64,000 nt of DNA from Nostoc sp. HK-01 (GTDB lineage: Bacteria > Cyanobacteriota > Cyanobacteriia > Cyanobacteriales > Nostocaceae): the NCBI GenBank assembly GCA_003990705.1, contig AP018319.1, positions 420,722 to 484,721 on the forward strand, given 5' to 3'. The notes beneath the pieces were generated by a model. That model searched no databases, was not told where the DNA came from, and saw only the letters and a list, made by a program, of their open reading frames with translations. This document shows, piece by piece, positions 48,689-58,271 of this stretch. The position numbers were made by a program, and so were the translations under genes. The first letter of the stretch is position 1. Every line of letters starts with the position of its first letter.

Positions 48689-50116
48689 CTACCAATTAGG
48701 GCGGTAAATTACATAGTGCCAACCAGAACCCTTAAACCCATGCTCTATTCCAAAACTCATCTGTATTTTTGAGAGTTCTGTGGAACTTGATTTAGGAATT
48801 ACAAATCGAATATTCGTAAATGTATAAGACTCTCCATAATTGAGACGGTTTTTTTGCAATATTTCAAACCTGGAATCAGGAAACTTTTCCCATTTTTGAG
48901 GTGTACCATAATAGGAAAGAAAAAACTTAAGAGAACGGAGATAAGTGATTTTTTTATTAAGAAGATGATTAGAAATAGTTGCCTTTTTTACAATTACTTC
49001 CACATACTCAGGAAGAACCCGATACTCTCCCTCAAATGTTCCCTTCATCTCCATATCAGGGTGTGGATATGAACTGTCCAAGGAAGATACATAAAAAGGG
49101 ACAGGCTGGGAATTTGAGGTAGATTTTGGTTGTGAAGGGGGGGATGGCTGTGATTTTAACTCTGGAGCTGGAGTAACAAGGACTTGACTGGGACTAGATT
49201 TAATAAAAAATCGAGGGATTTGAATCCCCACTAATCCCAGCAACACAATTACGCCTACTATCGCTCCTGCCCTCTGAGTCGTTAATGACTGATTTTTTAA
49301 TTGAGTAATTGGGATAGGCTTGAGTGCTTTCAAAGCAATAGCAGCATTAGGAAAGCGATTTTCGAGCTTCTGAGAAACCATCTTTTCTAACCATCCAACA
49401 AACTTGTGGTTTAACCCAGGTAAATGCTGCTTTACTTTTAGACGATAATTCTCATCTATTAATTGACCAATATCGCTTGATTTCGTCTGCGTTAACAAGG
49501 CAATCAGCGTCATCCCAAGACTGTAAAGATCAGACGCTTGTGTTAGTTGACGATTGAATAATTGTTCGGGTGGCATAAAGCCTAACGTGCCTTTAATAAC
49601 ACTACTTGCTGTTACTTCACTTGCGCCGATTTGAGCAAACCCAAAATCCACTAAGTAAACTTTTATCTGTTGTCCAAAACGGTTAACCAAGATATTTTCT
49701 GGTTTTATGTCCCGATGAATTACTGTGGGATTTCGCTGTTGCAAATATACTAAAATCTGTAAAACCGCAAGTGCAATTTGCTTAACTTCTGCCGGATTGA
49801 AGTATTGCTGCTTGGCTAAGGAAAGGGCTTTTTTATATTCCTGAACTAGACAAAAGCCAGCAGGAGTTTCAAATGAATCGAGGTAACGAGGAATATTAGG
49901 ATGATGGAGTTGTTTGAGTATTTCGGCTTCTTTTTCATATGCCTTGTAGTCTGACCAATTAGAACCAGACTGAGCAAACTGAAACTGCTTGATAACCACA
50001 GAAACTTCATTACGTATGTCTGTAGCTAAGTAGGTTACACGACCGCCTGCGTAATTTTGTCCTAGCTCTCGTTCGACTCGATAGCCGTGAGCGCAGAAAT
50101 CTGGGAAGTTGCTCAT
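48689..50116 (-). CDS. Membrane-anchored Ser/Thr protein kinase
   Basis: A 475-residue Hanks-type kinase. The catalytic domain (residues 10-270) has a modified glycine loop (GQNYAGGRV), the ATP-anchoring Lys43 in VVIKQF, the catalytic loop VIHRDIKPENIL (HRD at 134-136), DFG (157-159), and APE-type PPE in MPPEQLF. All catalytic residues are present. A single transmembrane helix (about 285-305, AIVGVIVLLGLVGI) separates it from a Pro/Ser linker and a ~130-residue extracytoplasmic beta-rich domain (VLPEYVEVIVKKATI...YTFTNIRFVIP) of no known family. A sensor kinase of the cyanobacterial type; substrates unknown. Confidence 0.92.
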   Translation of the reverse strand: MSNFPDFCAHGYRVERELGQNYAGGRVTYLATDIRNEVSVVIKQFQFAQSGSNWSDYKAYEKEAEILKQLHHPNIPRYLDSFETPAGFCLVQEYKKALSLAKQQYFNPAEVKQIALAVLQILVYLQQRNPTVIHRDIKPENILVNRFGQQIKVYLVDFGFAQIGASEVTASSVIKGTLGFMPPEQLFNRQLTQASDLYSLGMTLIALLTQTKSSDIGQLIDENYRLKVKQHLPGLNHKFVGWLEKMVSQKLENRFPNAAIALKALKPIPITQLKNQSLTTQRAGAIVGVIVLLGLVGIQIPRFFIKSSPSQVLVTPAPELKSQPSPPSQPKSTSNSQPVPFYVSSLDSSYPHPDMEMKGTFEGEYRVLPEYVEVIVKKATISNHLLNKKITYLRSLKFFLSYYGTPQKWEKFPDSRFEILQKNRLNYGESYTFTNIRFVIPKSSSTELSKIQMSFGIEHGFKGSGWHYVIYRPNW

Positions 50117-50579
50117 CAGCTGAAAAATTAAGAATAGCTTTAATTGATACTGAATCTTCTTATAACATTAAAATATCAGACTGACCAGGGATGCAAATTG
50201 CTAGTTAGTCGTCCCTAAAAAGTAGATGAAAGCCAGTATTTTCTAAAGATTTCATCAAGACCAAATGCGTCTAAGATTGCCAGAAAAATCTTGTAATTTA
50301 AAAGATAATGTGACTGTTTTTAAAAGATAAAGCGGCCGCCCAACAGAACCTATGACAGAAGCATATTTGAAATAATTAAACGCCTTAGCGTTCCGCAGGA
50401 GTGCTGAACGAAGTTATTGGTTGTGAAGTATGACAAAACTAGAGCGATATGAAAATAAGCATTCTAGCTTTTAGGACGACCACTAATAGCTAAACTTCAA
50501 GCTTGGTTGGTATTCTCTACGTCATCTACAATATATATTCGTGGTGAATGCGGTGCTGTTGGCATAATTACAGTTGATA
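50117..50579. other. 463-bp intergenic region
   Basis: No gene seen. It contains a short repeat-like segment around 50385-50420 (CGCCTTAGCGTTCCGCAGGA) common in cyanobacteria, and otherwise AT-rich DNA. Confidence 0.45.
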
Positions 50580-51485
50580 ATGAACAGATTAACCTTGTCC
50601 AAACTCAAAAAAATTGCCGCCCAAAAAGGTTACGAAGTACAATTTGAGCGTGGTGTCTACAAACTTTTTAAGCAGGTTGCTGATTTCGATTCTTTGTCGG
50701 AAGCTGAAGAATTTCTCATTCAAGAAACATCAGTGCCAACACCACCGCCACCTCCCCCACCACCAACACTTCAACTATTAAAGCCACACCAACCACCACC
50801 GCCAGCACCAAAGTTTGATCTGGCTGCAATTTGGGAGCGAGTTCTACATGAAATTAGCGAGATTCCACTGCGGGCATTAATTGGGCAAATGTGTTCTTTA
50901 GTTTCTTTTGATGGTCAATCTGCTTTTATACAATGTAAAAGTGCTTGGTACGATAAAATCAGCACGAAATTGCCCACACTAGCCATAGCTTTTGAAAGTA
51001 TATTAGGTAGAAATATCAATCTTACACTGTTAAAAGCTGCTCAACTACCGACAAAATCTCCTTCACCTGCAATAACCGCAGCATTCGTGCCTCCTTCGCC
51101 AATACCACCCCTACCACAAATACTGAAGACACCTCCTGACACCAACTATTTACCATTATTGAGTTCAGGAAAATATCGGATACTTGTAGTTGATGAAATT
51201 ATTGCTCAAGGCTATCCCCAATTAGATGGCAAAAAATATCTTGATGTTCTAAAAACAGTCTCCTTGGCAAAGATACTTGATTTTTACCAATTATCTATCG
51301 GGATGAAGCTGTCCATCTCTGTTCCTTTTAATAGGGGCGAATGTTGGCTATTAAATTTTGAGGTAATCAGTTTAGCCATTCAATCCTTAAAAGATGGAAA
51401 TTATGTATATGTTGTGTTGCAACCAATATCACGCCTCACAGCCGCGGATCACTACTTGCTTATTCAAACTGAAGATATTTTTTGA
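50580..51485 (+). CDS. Proline-rich protein with DnaX-C-terminus-like domain
   Basis: A 301-residue protein. The ATG at 50580 (MNRLTLSKLKKIAAQKG) is preferred to the TTG six bases upstream. Residues 1-50 form a small alpha/beta unit (YEVQFERGVYKLFKQVADFDSLSEAEEFL). A polyproline stretch (about 56-82) leads to residues 83-152 (WERVLHEISEIPLRALIGQMCSLVSFDGQSAFIQCKS...FESILGRNINLTLL). These resemble the C-terminal domain of cyanobacterial DNA polymerase III gamma/tau subunits. The last ~110 residues are an unassigned alpha/beta part. Possibly a replisome-interaction mimic or scavenged module; the function is unknown. Confidence 0.72.
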   Translation: MNRLTLSKLKKIAAQKGYEVQFERGVYKLFKQVADFDSLSEAEEFLIQETSVPTPPPPPPPPTLQLLKPHQPPPPAPKFDLAAIWERVLHEISEIPLRALIGQMCSLVSFDGQSAFIQCKSAWYDKISTKLPTLAIAFESILGRNINLTLLKAAQLPTKSPSPAITAAFVPPSPIPPLPQILKTPPDTNYLPLLSSGKYRILVVDEIIAQGYPQLDGKKYLDVLKTVSLAKILDFYQLSIGMKLSISVPFNRGECWLLNFEVISLAIQSLKDGNYVYVVLQPISRLTAADHYLLIQTEDIF

Positions 51486-51776
51486 ATCAGCAATTTTATC
51501 GCTCGCATTTGAAGAAGACGCACCAATTCGTGTCTTTATTCTTAGCAATATCAAAATCAGTTAAGAGCGATCGCGCTTGTCTTAATATTAAGTGTAATCT
51601 GTACAGCCTGGGATATCATTTTAGCCCCACTAATCGACCCAGAGCTTACAAATAATAGCTATGGAAGAACTTTCAACACAAAGTTCAAAAAACTTTATAT
51701 ATTACTGAATCTATTACAACAAACTCAGCAGTTAATTTAGGTAATGCTATGAGAGAAATAGCAAGGCCATTCGTCC

Positions 51777-52229
51777 ATGAATAAACTGCTTAAACGGATT
51801 TTGAAACTAATCAAGCAAATTTTTCAGCAGTTCTCATATAATGAACAACCCACTGTTCCTTCTAGCAATCGCCCATTAGAAACTCCTGCCATCATTCCTC
51901 CCATTCCGACTTTCGCTCCCCAGTGGCAGAATGGTTTGATACTAGTATGTTCCCAATGTACAGTCGAGCAATTTTCTGACAGTTATCATCGAGTTAGCTC
52001 TGGTACAACAGCTTCTGAAGAACTACAGAAATGGCTGAAATCTCGGCTCAAATTTGATAGATTATGGGGAAAATATCGAGTTGTTAGTACCAGTTGTTTA
52101 GGAGTTTGCCCAGAGGAACGTGTTGCCGTTGTTCTTTATCATAATGTAGTAGGACAGCAATGCTTTATTATCTCTAGTTATAGCGAACGAGAAATTCTCT
52201 ACTCTTATATCAAACGCATCAATCATTGA
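51777..52229 (+). CDS. Thioredoxin-like [2Fe-2S] ferredoxin-type protein
   Basis: A 150-residue protein. A basic helix (NKLLKRILKLIKQIFQQF) and Pro-rich linker precede a ~95-residue domain with LILVCSQCTVEQF and, 45 residues later, VVSTSCLGVCPEERVAVVLYH. This C-x2-C ... C-x3-C spacing is close to the cluster ligands of thioredoxin-like [2Fe-2S] ferredoxins, although the number of cysteines is at the lower limit. The N-terminal helix could attach to membrane or a partner. A 290-bp gap without features precedes it. Confidence 0.7.
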   Translation: MNKLLKRILKLIKQIFQQFSYNEQPTVPSSNRPLETPAIIPPIPTFAPQWQNGLILVCSQCTVEQFSDSYHRVSSGTTASEELQKWLKSRLKFDRLWGKYRVVSTSCLGVCPEERVAVVLYHNVVGQQCFIISSYSEREILYSYIKRINH

Positions 52230-52275
52230 TACCAGGGTAAATTTTCTTAGACAATTAGAAAGCCTTCTACCGTAC

Positions 52276-52444
52276 CTGACTTTTCCCGTTAAGTCTCGAA
52301 ACATGGATATAGTAAGAGTTTCAGCACACAAGTCTATTATCAATAAAAAATGTTTAATGAGAATATAACAACGGGAAAATAGGACTTTTAGGATAGCACT
52401 CCTGATCGCGATCGCTGTGATAGAAAGATAACGGGAAAAGTCAG
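52276..52444. mobile_element. 169-bp MITE with IS4-like ends
   Basis: It is bounded by CTGACTTTTCCCGTT and its inverse AACGGGAAAAGTCAG and flanked by the direct repeat CTACCGTAC (52267-52275 and 52445-52453; ten bases if the shared C is counted). The first ten bases of the ends are the same as those of the IS4-family element (CTGACTTTTC). It contains no gene and has one HIP1 site, so it is a non-autonomous element probably moved by that transposase or a close relative. Confidence 0.85.
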
Positions 52445-52629
52445 CTACCGTACCTGTAATAAAACTATCATCAATTGAACGCCACAACAGGTCGAAAAAT
52501 TCTCAGCCGTAAATAAGCTTGCTCGATTTTTTTCTTATTTGTATTTTTTTTATCAAAAATTAATTTAAATATGTAGTCCTCTAGTATTTTAACTAGCCAA
52601 ATAAATTTAAATTCAAAGATTTTTAACGA

Positions 52630-53049
52630 ATGAGTTTTGAACTTGTCTCTTTAAAACTACAGGTACGTCCAAATGACCTCGATAGTTTAGGTCATGTTAA
52701 TAATGCTACCGTTTTAGAGTATTTGGAAACAGGACGTTGGGATTGGTTAAAGCACCATAACATAAATATTAAACAGAAAATTGTTCCAGTTGTGGCTCGG
52801 ATTGAAGTTAATTATCGGAAGGAAATTATTCTGGAGGATGTGATTGTCAACACTAAGTTAGATCAATCAAATCAATCATAACTCTACCAAGCCAACTTTT
52901 GGCAGTCAATTGAGGTTATCAAAGAACAAAATTCACAAGTTGCTGTTGAAGCCCGTATTCAAGTAGTATTTATTGATTCCACAGAGCGCACTTTGCGAAC
53001 ACTACAAGAATTTCTAGAAGGAGCGAGTAATTCAAATAACGGAACTTAA
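52630..53049 (+). pseudogene. Hotdog-fold thioesterase with premature stop
   Basis: The first 83 codons encode a typical 4-hydroxybenzoyl-CoA-type thioesterase N-terminus: VRPNDLDSLGHVNNATVLEYLETGRWDWL with the catalytic Asp and the H-V-N-N motif, then VVARIEVNYRKEI. A TAA at 52879-52881 interrupts the frame, but the same frame continues with YQANFWQSIEV...QVAVEARIQVVFID to a normal stop at 53049, giving 139 codons in total. The region before the stop (GATCAATCAAATCAATCA) is a short repeat, a likely slippage site. Probably inactive. Confidence 0.78.
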
Positions 53050-53053
53050 TAAC

Positions 53054-53338
53054 TTATCCTAAATCTTCAATTAAATTTTGAATGTATTCTCGTGTTTCTG
53101 AAATAGTTAAATACAAAATATTACCGCCCCTATTCATTATTTCATATTCATCGAGAACAACATTGTTATCATCTACGCTCCATCCTAGTCCAAAAATTAG
53201 ACCATTAGCATAAGCTTTCTCTCCAAGTTCAGATATTTCTAGAAGCAGAGTTTTGTACTCAGGCTTTAGCTTTTGGTTTTGAATCATTTCGTCTAACCTG
53301 AATTCAAATTCTGTGAATGATTCATACTTATGGGTCAT
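53054..53338 (-). CDS. Small hypothetical protein
   Basis: A 94-residue acidic protein (MTHKYESFTEFEFRLDEMIQ ... LIFGLGWSVDDNNVVLDEYEIMNRGGNILYL). It has a helical first half and beta-rich second half, no known family. It lies 26 bases after recD2 on the same strand and could be its downstream cistron. Confidence 0.66.
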   Translation of the reverse strand: MTHKYESFTEFEFRLDEMIQNQKLKPEYKTLLLEISELGEKAYANGLIFGLGWSVDDNNVVLDEYEIMNRGGNILYLTISETREYIQNLIEDLG

Positions 53339-53364
53339 TATTTAAAATTATCTTTTAGGTGAGA

Positions 53365-55611
53365 TTAAATCGGCTGCAACAACCTCTGCCACAATCTCGT
53401 GTAACGCTGCTGGTCATCCGTAGTCCTCACAGCCAAAGATATCGCTTTTTTTGAACCAACCACAATGGCTAATTTCCTTGCACGAGTCAAACCTGTGTAA
53501 AATAGGTTACGTGAAAGCATCATAAAATGTGACATATACAAAGGCATGATCACCACAGGATATTCGCTACCCTGACTTTTATGGATTGACACAGCAAATG
53601 CCAACGTAATTTCGTTGAGATCGGCATAATCGTAAACCACAGGCCGCCCACTGTAATCAACCGTCACCTCTTGTTCTTCCGTATCAATATTCAGGATAGT
53701 TCCCAAATCACCGTTAAACACTTCGCGGTCGTAATCATTCATTTGCTGTATGACGCGATCGCCCACCCGCAGAGTCATTCCACTTCTGACAATCTCTGTT
53801 TTCTCCGGGCTAGGTGGATTGATCAGCCCCTGTAACACCATATTCAAATTCCGAGTACCCACTAACCCCCGTGACATTGGAGATAACACTTGCACATCCG
53901 TGGCAGGGTTGAACCCCAGTCGGGGGATAAACTCACTAATCAACTCACAAATTGCTTGTACCCCATGTTCTGGCTGATGTCCTCCACCATGCCATAGGCA
54001 ATCTGATACTGGATTATCTGAGATTGGTTCTAAAGAAGGATAATCGCCCTGGTTGATTTGGTGTGCGGCGGTGACAATCGCACTCTGCTGGGCTTGGCGA
54101 AATACTTGCGTTAGCTTCACCACTGGTACTTGCAGTGAAGTGATTAAGTCAGCCAGCACTTTGCCAGGGCCAACAGAGGGTAGCTGGTCGATATCACCCA
54201 CTAACAATAATTGTTTCCCCTGTGCCACTGCTTTCACCAACGAATGTGCCAAAAATAGGTCTAACATACTAGCTTCATCAGCAATAACGGCATCACAAGA
54301 CAGGGGGTTTTCGTTATCCCGTTTAAAACCCATTGTTTTCGGGTCAAATTCTAGCAGACGATGTATGGTTTTTGCTTCTAATCCCGTCATTTCTGATAAC
54401 CGTTGTGCTGCCCTTCCCGTTGGTGCAGCCAAGGCTATTGTTTTACCCATCGCTTTCCACAGGCTGACGATAGTGTGGGTCGTGAACGTCTTGCCTACTC
54501 CCGGCCCACCAGTCAACACCATTATGGGAGAATATGCTGCTTTCTCTACCGCTTGCTGCTGTTGTGGCGATAACTGGATGTTGCGGCTTTCCATAAATCG
54601 CTCTAGCCAAGCACGAACACGCGGCATATCCTGTGTCACTGGGTGGCGTAACTTTCGAGATATCAATTGGGCTAAATTCTGCTCGGTGTGGAAGAAGCTC
54701 GGCTTATAGCAGAGTAATAATTTCTCCCCGTAGCTATCTCTAACATATTCCCTGATCAACTCCTCCCTTGCACCCATGTCCTTGATAATGTCAGCGATCG
54801 CCAATTCGGTTGGCTGATGGTCATCTGTTGTTAACAGTTTGGTGACTTTCTCGATTAGTTCTGGCTGTGGCAGATAACAGTGACCATCTTCGGCTGCTTC
54901 ACTCAAGGCGTGGATGATGCCAGCACAATATCTAAATTCGGAATCTGTTGGTACTCCCAAATTCCGCGCAATCTTGTCGGCTGTGAGAAAGCCTATTCCA
55001 TAGATGTCGGTTGCTAGTTGATAAGGGTTAGAAGTAACTGTGGAGATCGCATTATCTTGGTATTGTTTATAAATTTTGACTGCATAAGTTGTTGAAACGC
55101 CGTGGGTTTGTAGAAATACCATCACTTCCTTGATCGCCTTCTGCGTCTCCCAGGCATTCTTGATTAGCTTGATCCGCTTTTTGGCAATACCCTGAACTTC
55201 AATGAGTCTGTCAATCTGGTTTTCGATGATGTCGAGTGTTTCCAAACCATAATGTGCAACTATACGTTTGGCTGTGACTGGGCCAACTCCTTTGATCAGC
55301 CCACTGCCTAAATATTTCTCAATTCCTGTGAGGGTTGCGGGTTTAGTTTCTTTGTAATTGGTGACTTGGAATTGTGGCCCATATTGCGGATGTTCTCGCC
55401 AAAATCCGGTTAGCTGAAGTGTTTGCCCTGGTTGGATATTGGCGAAACTGCCGACGATTGTGGTCAGGTCACTACTGCGGGGTCGAGTTAGACGTGCAAC
55501 TGTATACCCCGACTCTTCGGAGTGAAAGGTCAGGCGTTCAACTACCCCTGTGATGGTTTCGTAATGTGGGGTGGCATTTACTTGTTCAATCGATGTTGAA
55601 GGTGTGGACAT
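53365..55611 (-). CDS. recD2: RecD2-type ATP-dependent DNA helicase
   Basis: A 748-residue RecD2-like SF1B helicase (5'-3'). The N-terminal OB-type domain (ETITGVVERLTFHSEESGYTVARL) and tandem helix-hairpin-helix motifs (LIKGVGPVTAKRIVAHYG, LIEVQGIAKKRIKLIKNAW, then TADIYGIGFLTADKIARNLG-like) precede the motor. Walker A is VLTGGPGVGKTFTTHTIV (about residues 364-381), motif Ia and II are AAPTGRAAQRL and VIADEASMLD, motif III LLLVGDIDQLPSVGPG, motif VI YTGLTRARKLAIVV. All helicase motifs are intact. RecD2 functions in DNA repair and replication-fork processing; plasmid copies are common in cyanobacteria. Confidence 0.93.
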   Translation of the reverse strand: MSTPSTSIEQVNATPHYETITGVVERLTFHSEESGYTVARLTRPRSSDLTTIVGSFANIQPGQTLQLTGFWREHPQYGPQFQVTNYKETKPATLTGIEKYLGSGLIKGVGPVTAKRIVAHYGLETLDIIENQIDRLIEVQGIAKKRIKLIKNAWETQKAIKEVMVFLQTHGVSTTYAVKIYKQYQDNAISTVTSNPYQLATDIYGIGFLTADKIARNLGVPTDSEFRYCAGIIHALSEAAEDGHCYLPQPELIEKVTKLLTTDDHQPTELAIADIIKDMGAREELIREYVRDSYGEKLLLCYKPSFFHTEQNLAQLISRKLRHPVTQDMPRVRAWLERFMESRNIQLSPQQQQAVEKAAYSPIMVLTGGPGVGKTFTTHTIVSLWKAMGKTIALAAPTGRAAQRLSEMTGLEAKTIHRLLEFDPKTMGFKRDNENPLSCDAVIADEASMLDLFLAHSLVKAVAQGKQLLLVGDIDQLPSVGPGKVLADLITSLQVPVVKLTQVFRQAQQSAIVTAAHQINQGDYPSLEPISDNPVSDCLWHGGGHQPEHGVQAICELISEFIPRLGFNPATDVQVLSPMSRGLVGTRNLNMVLQGLINPPSPEKTEIVRSGMTLRVGDRVIQQMNDYDREVFNGDLGTILNIDTEEQEVTVDYSGRPVVYDYADLNEITLAFAVSIHKSQGSEYPVVIMPLYMSHFMMLSRNLFYTGLTRARKLAIVVGSKKAISLAVRTTDDQQRYTRLWQRLLQPI

Positions 55612-55829
55612 TGGTGTTCAAAAATGCCGCACATCATTATAAACCGAGCAGTAAGTTTATTTTAGTACATTAATACTATATACTTCTCAGGTTTTACTAG
55701 GTTTGCTGGTTTTAACTTATGCACTAATCAGAGAACACCCTAACAAAAGGAGCAATTACTCCTTTTCGTATTTCTTGTTGTGCTGGCATACATATTTATA
55801 AATCAAAATCCAAACTGAACGTTTCATTG

Positions 55830-57472
55830 TAGGGTGTTGATTTTGTTGGAGAAACCCTCAAAATTTATCATGCAATTTCTGTGTCGCCAGTTGAGACAGA
55901 AAACAAAATTCTTCTTTTCGAGAGCATGGATTGACCAAAAACTTGAGCCGCCCAGTCTTCAACATCTAAAAAACGGACTGTTTCTAATGCTTCTTTCACA
56001 AGAGTAGTTGTTAAATTCATAGTTGATAAACAAATACTCAAAAACATTTGACCTATTTGTTTAAAAGGAGAACGAGAAGAAAATTGCTTGTATTTTCCAA
56101 ATAGCGATTCCAAGACATCCGTTGTAGCTAATAATGTTTGTCCTGGTTGAATAAAAGAAAGTTCCTGTGTTAAATAGCTCAGAATTTTTTGTGCAAACTC
56201 TTCTGAATAATTCACAAGCGTTGTTAAGTGTTGTTGTATTATGCTGAAAGTTTCTTGATTTAGCCCACACAATTTAATTTGAGTTTCTACAAAGCGTGTT
56301 ATTTGAACCATTTGCTTCCAATTTATTAGTGAGTCTTGGTAAGCAGCCAACCATGTAAATTTCTCTTTCAATTTACTATATAAAATATCTGGTTCTGTAT
56401 TTGGTACTAAATCTCTTAAAATATCTAATGGTGAATTTAGCAGATATAAAGCCCAATTTACGAGTTTTTCTAAGTTAAAGTAACGGCATTGTGAGCGTTG
56501 AGAGGGCGGAGATAAGAAAGATAGTTCAGTTTGTTGCAGTTGTTTTCGACATTGACTACATTGCTGTATAAAAGACTGGTATTTATCCGACCTATGTAAT
56601 TCATGCTTGAGTAATAAAGCCATTGCATGAGTTACATCATAGGTATAAATTACATCAGGATGATTTTGTTGATATAGTTTAATTCCTTTTTGAATATCAC
56701 TTCCGTGGTCAGCAATTATTTGTCGAGGACAACCACATTTGAGGCTAACTTCCGTCAATTTCTCTTGGATGAGTTCACCTCTGGTTGAATGCATAATTTC
56801 TAATGCCAGAATTTGAACATCCTGATGCTGTAATCCTCTTCTTAGCGGCAAGATTTCTTCTTCTAGCTTTTGTTGTGAAACTCCTAAAATTACCAGTCCT
56901 TTTTCAGTTCCTAATTCTACAGTTAAATCAACAATAAAAATCCAGTCATCTCTTATTTCTTTCTTTCTGGTTAGTTCAAAAAAACCAATTCTCCCTAACC
57001 ATTTCCTAATACTACTAAAGCTGGGAGTCTCCTGTGTAAACAATTCTTTGTACAAATCAAAGGTCTTCTCGACTCCTCTATAACTATTGCCACACTCTAT
57101 AACCTGTTGCACTGAAATCTGAATAGTTTCGACTGAATAATGATGCCCCTTGGCGACTAATTCTTCTTTTGAGTCAATCTCTTTTTTTTTCCTGGACTGT
57201 TTCTATGTTTGCTTTTTGTAGTTTTTCTTCAGCAATTTTGGCTCGATTCTTCCAATAATCTCTTGATGCGGATAAATCTCTCACTTTTATTTCTAATGCT
57301 CTCAGTTTTTTTTGCTTTTCCAAGGCTCTCTGTTTCCAATTGTCTCGACCCTTGTGAAATAGCCTTGCCAACCGACTACTTGGGCTTTTAAACTCTTGCA
57401 TTGACTTTGAGTTCGTTACATAGTTCTTGCATGAGAAGCTACCATCATCAAGCTCTCAAAGTCAACACCCTA
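55830..57472 (-). mobile_element. 1643-bp insertion sequence, copy 2
   Basis: Ends TAGGGTGTTGA and TCAACACCCTA, 9-bp flanking repeats GTTTCATTG (55821-55829 and 57473-57481). Same length and same encoded 414-aa frame as copy 1 at 15810-17452, in opposite orientation. It is inserted near the 3' end of parR. Confidence 0.94.
55868..57401 (-). CDS. Transposase of the 1643-bp IS, copy 2
   Basis: Identical in arrangement to copy 1: a 75-aa frame (57401-57174) and the main DDE frame (to 55868) separated by a +1/-2 shift at the A9 run. The encoded 75-aa and 414-aa frames are the same as in copy 1, arguing for very recent transposition and for a functional, not accidental, frame change. Confidence 0.86.
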
Positions 57473-58271
57473 GTTTCATTGCCTGAATCCTCTTGTTCAG
57501 TTCCAGTCGATAGATTGCTAACACTCTGCTGGGATGCTCCCGAATTAAGCTCTATTCCGTTGAAATCGGACGTATAAGCTATTGGTTGCTGTATAGTTAA
57601 CACTCCTTTTTTGAATGCAAAATAGCAATCGATAATGAAATGAATAGTTTCCACATAGCTTTTGTCTAATTGTTTAGCCTCTGCCAGTATGCGTTGACGA
57701 TAACTATTTCTAATGCGTACTTTGTCTAAGACATCATCTTGATTATTCACCATTGCTTTGTCCTACTGGGTTTTTAAGAATTTTTATTGACTATAGCTTT
57801 GGCCATTTCTAGTAATCCCGCAGCATTGGCTTCTACTGGATTGTCCAGGACTTTAAACCCATTTTTCTCTAAAAGCTTTTTAAACCCTGGCAATAGACAG
57901 CCACCACCAATTGCCCAAATTTCATCACCTTGATGTTTAGCATCGAGCGCCATACCTACTACTTTTTTCAAATACTTCTCATACCAATCTTTGAAACACG
58001 CCATGTAAACATCTTTGATGTCAATGTCACGGCTATATCTGGTATGACCATTCTCCAGACAAAATCGCACTTTCGATGGGTCTCCTAGCTTTCCACCATT
58101 AAGATGTTTCATTTTCTGGGCAATCTCATCAATGAGAACTTCTACACCGACCTGACTTTTCACGGGATGTGGAAAAGGGAAGGTGGTTCGCGTAAGACTT
58201 ACGCGAACCAATGCTAGAGAATTAACTTGTGATTTTAGATATTGTCGTGGTAGGTGTGTAAATGAGCGCAA

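Larger units (their letters stand above)
55796..57753 (-). pseudogene. parR: ParR-like partition adaptor, interrupted by IS
   Basis: The N-terminal part (57753-57473) encodes MVNNQDDVLDKVRIRNSYRQRILAEA and a ribbon-helix-helix-type segment (QLDKSYVETIHFIIDCYFAF), then an acidic Ser/Thr-rich tail. After the IS, the frame finishes FSLDFDL-stop. Removing the 1643-bp element and one 9-bp target copy gives a 101-aa protein, a normal size for ParR, which binds the centromere and caps ParM filaments. It begins 20 bases after the ParM stop. Only the last few residues are replaced (by RVLTLRA), so partial function is possible. Confidence 0.8.

Noticed and set aside
48408..48707. 99-residue plus-strand reading frame
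   Set aside because: It is mostly encoded by the GC-rich dispersed repeat and overlaps the end of the kinase gene; no domain or start signal.
54053..54709. 218-residue plus-strand reading frame
   Set aside because: It lies entirely antisense to the conserved helicase motifs of recD2.
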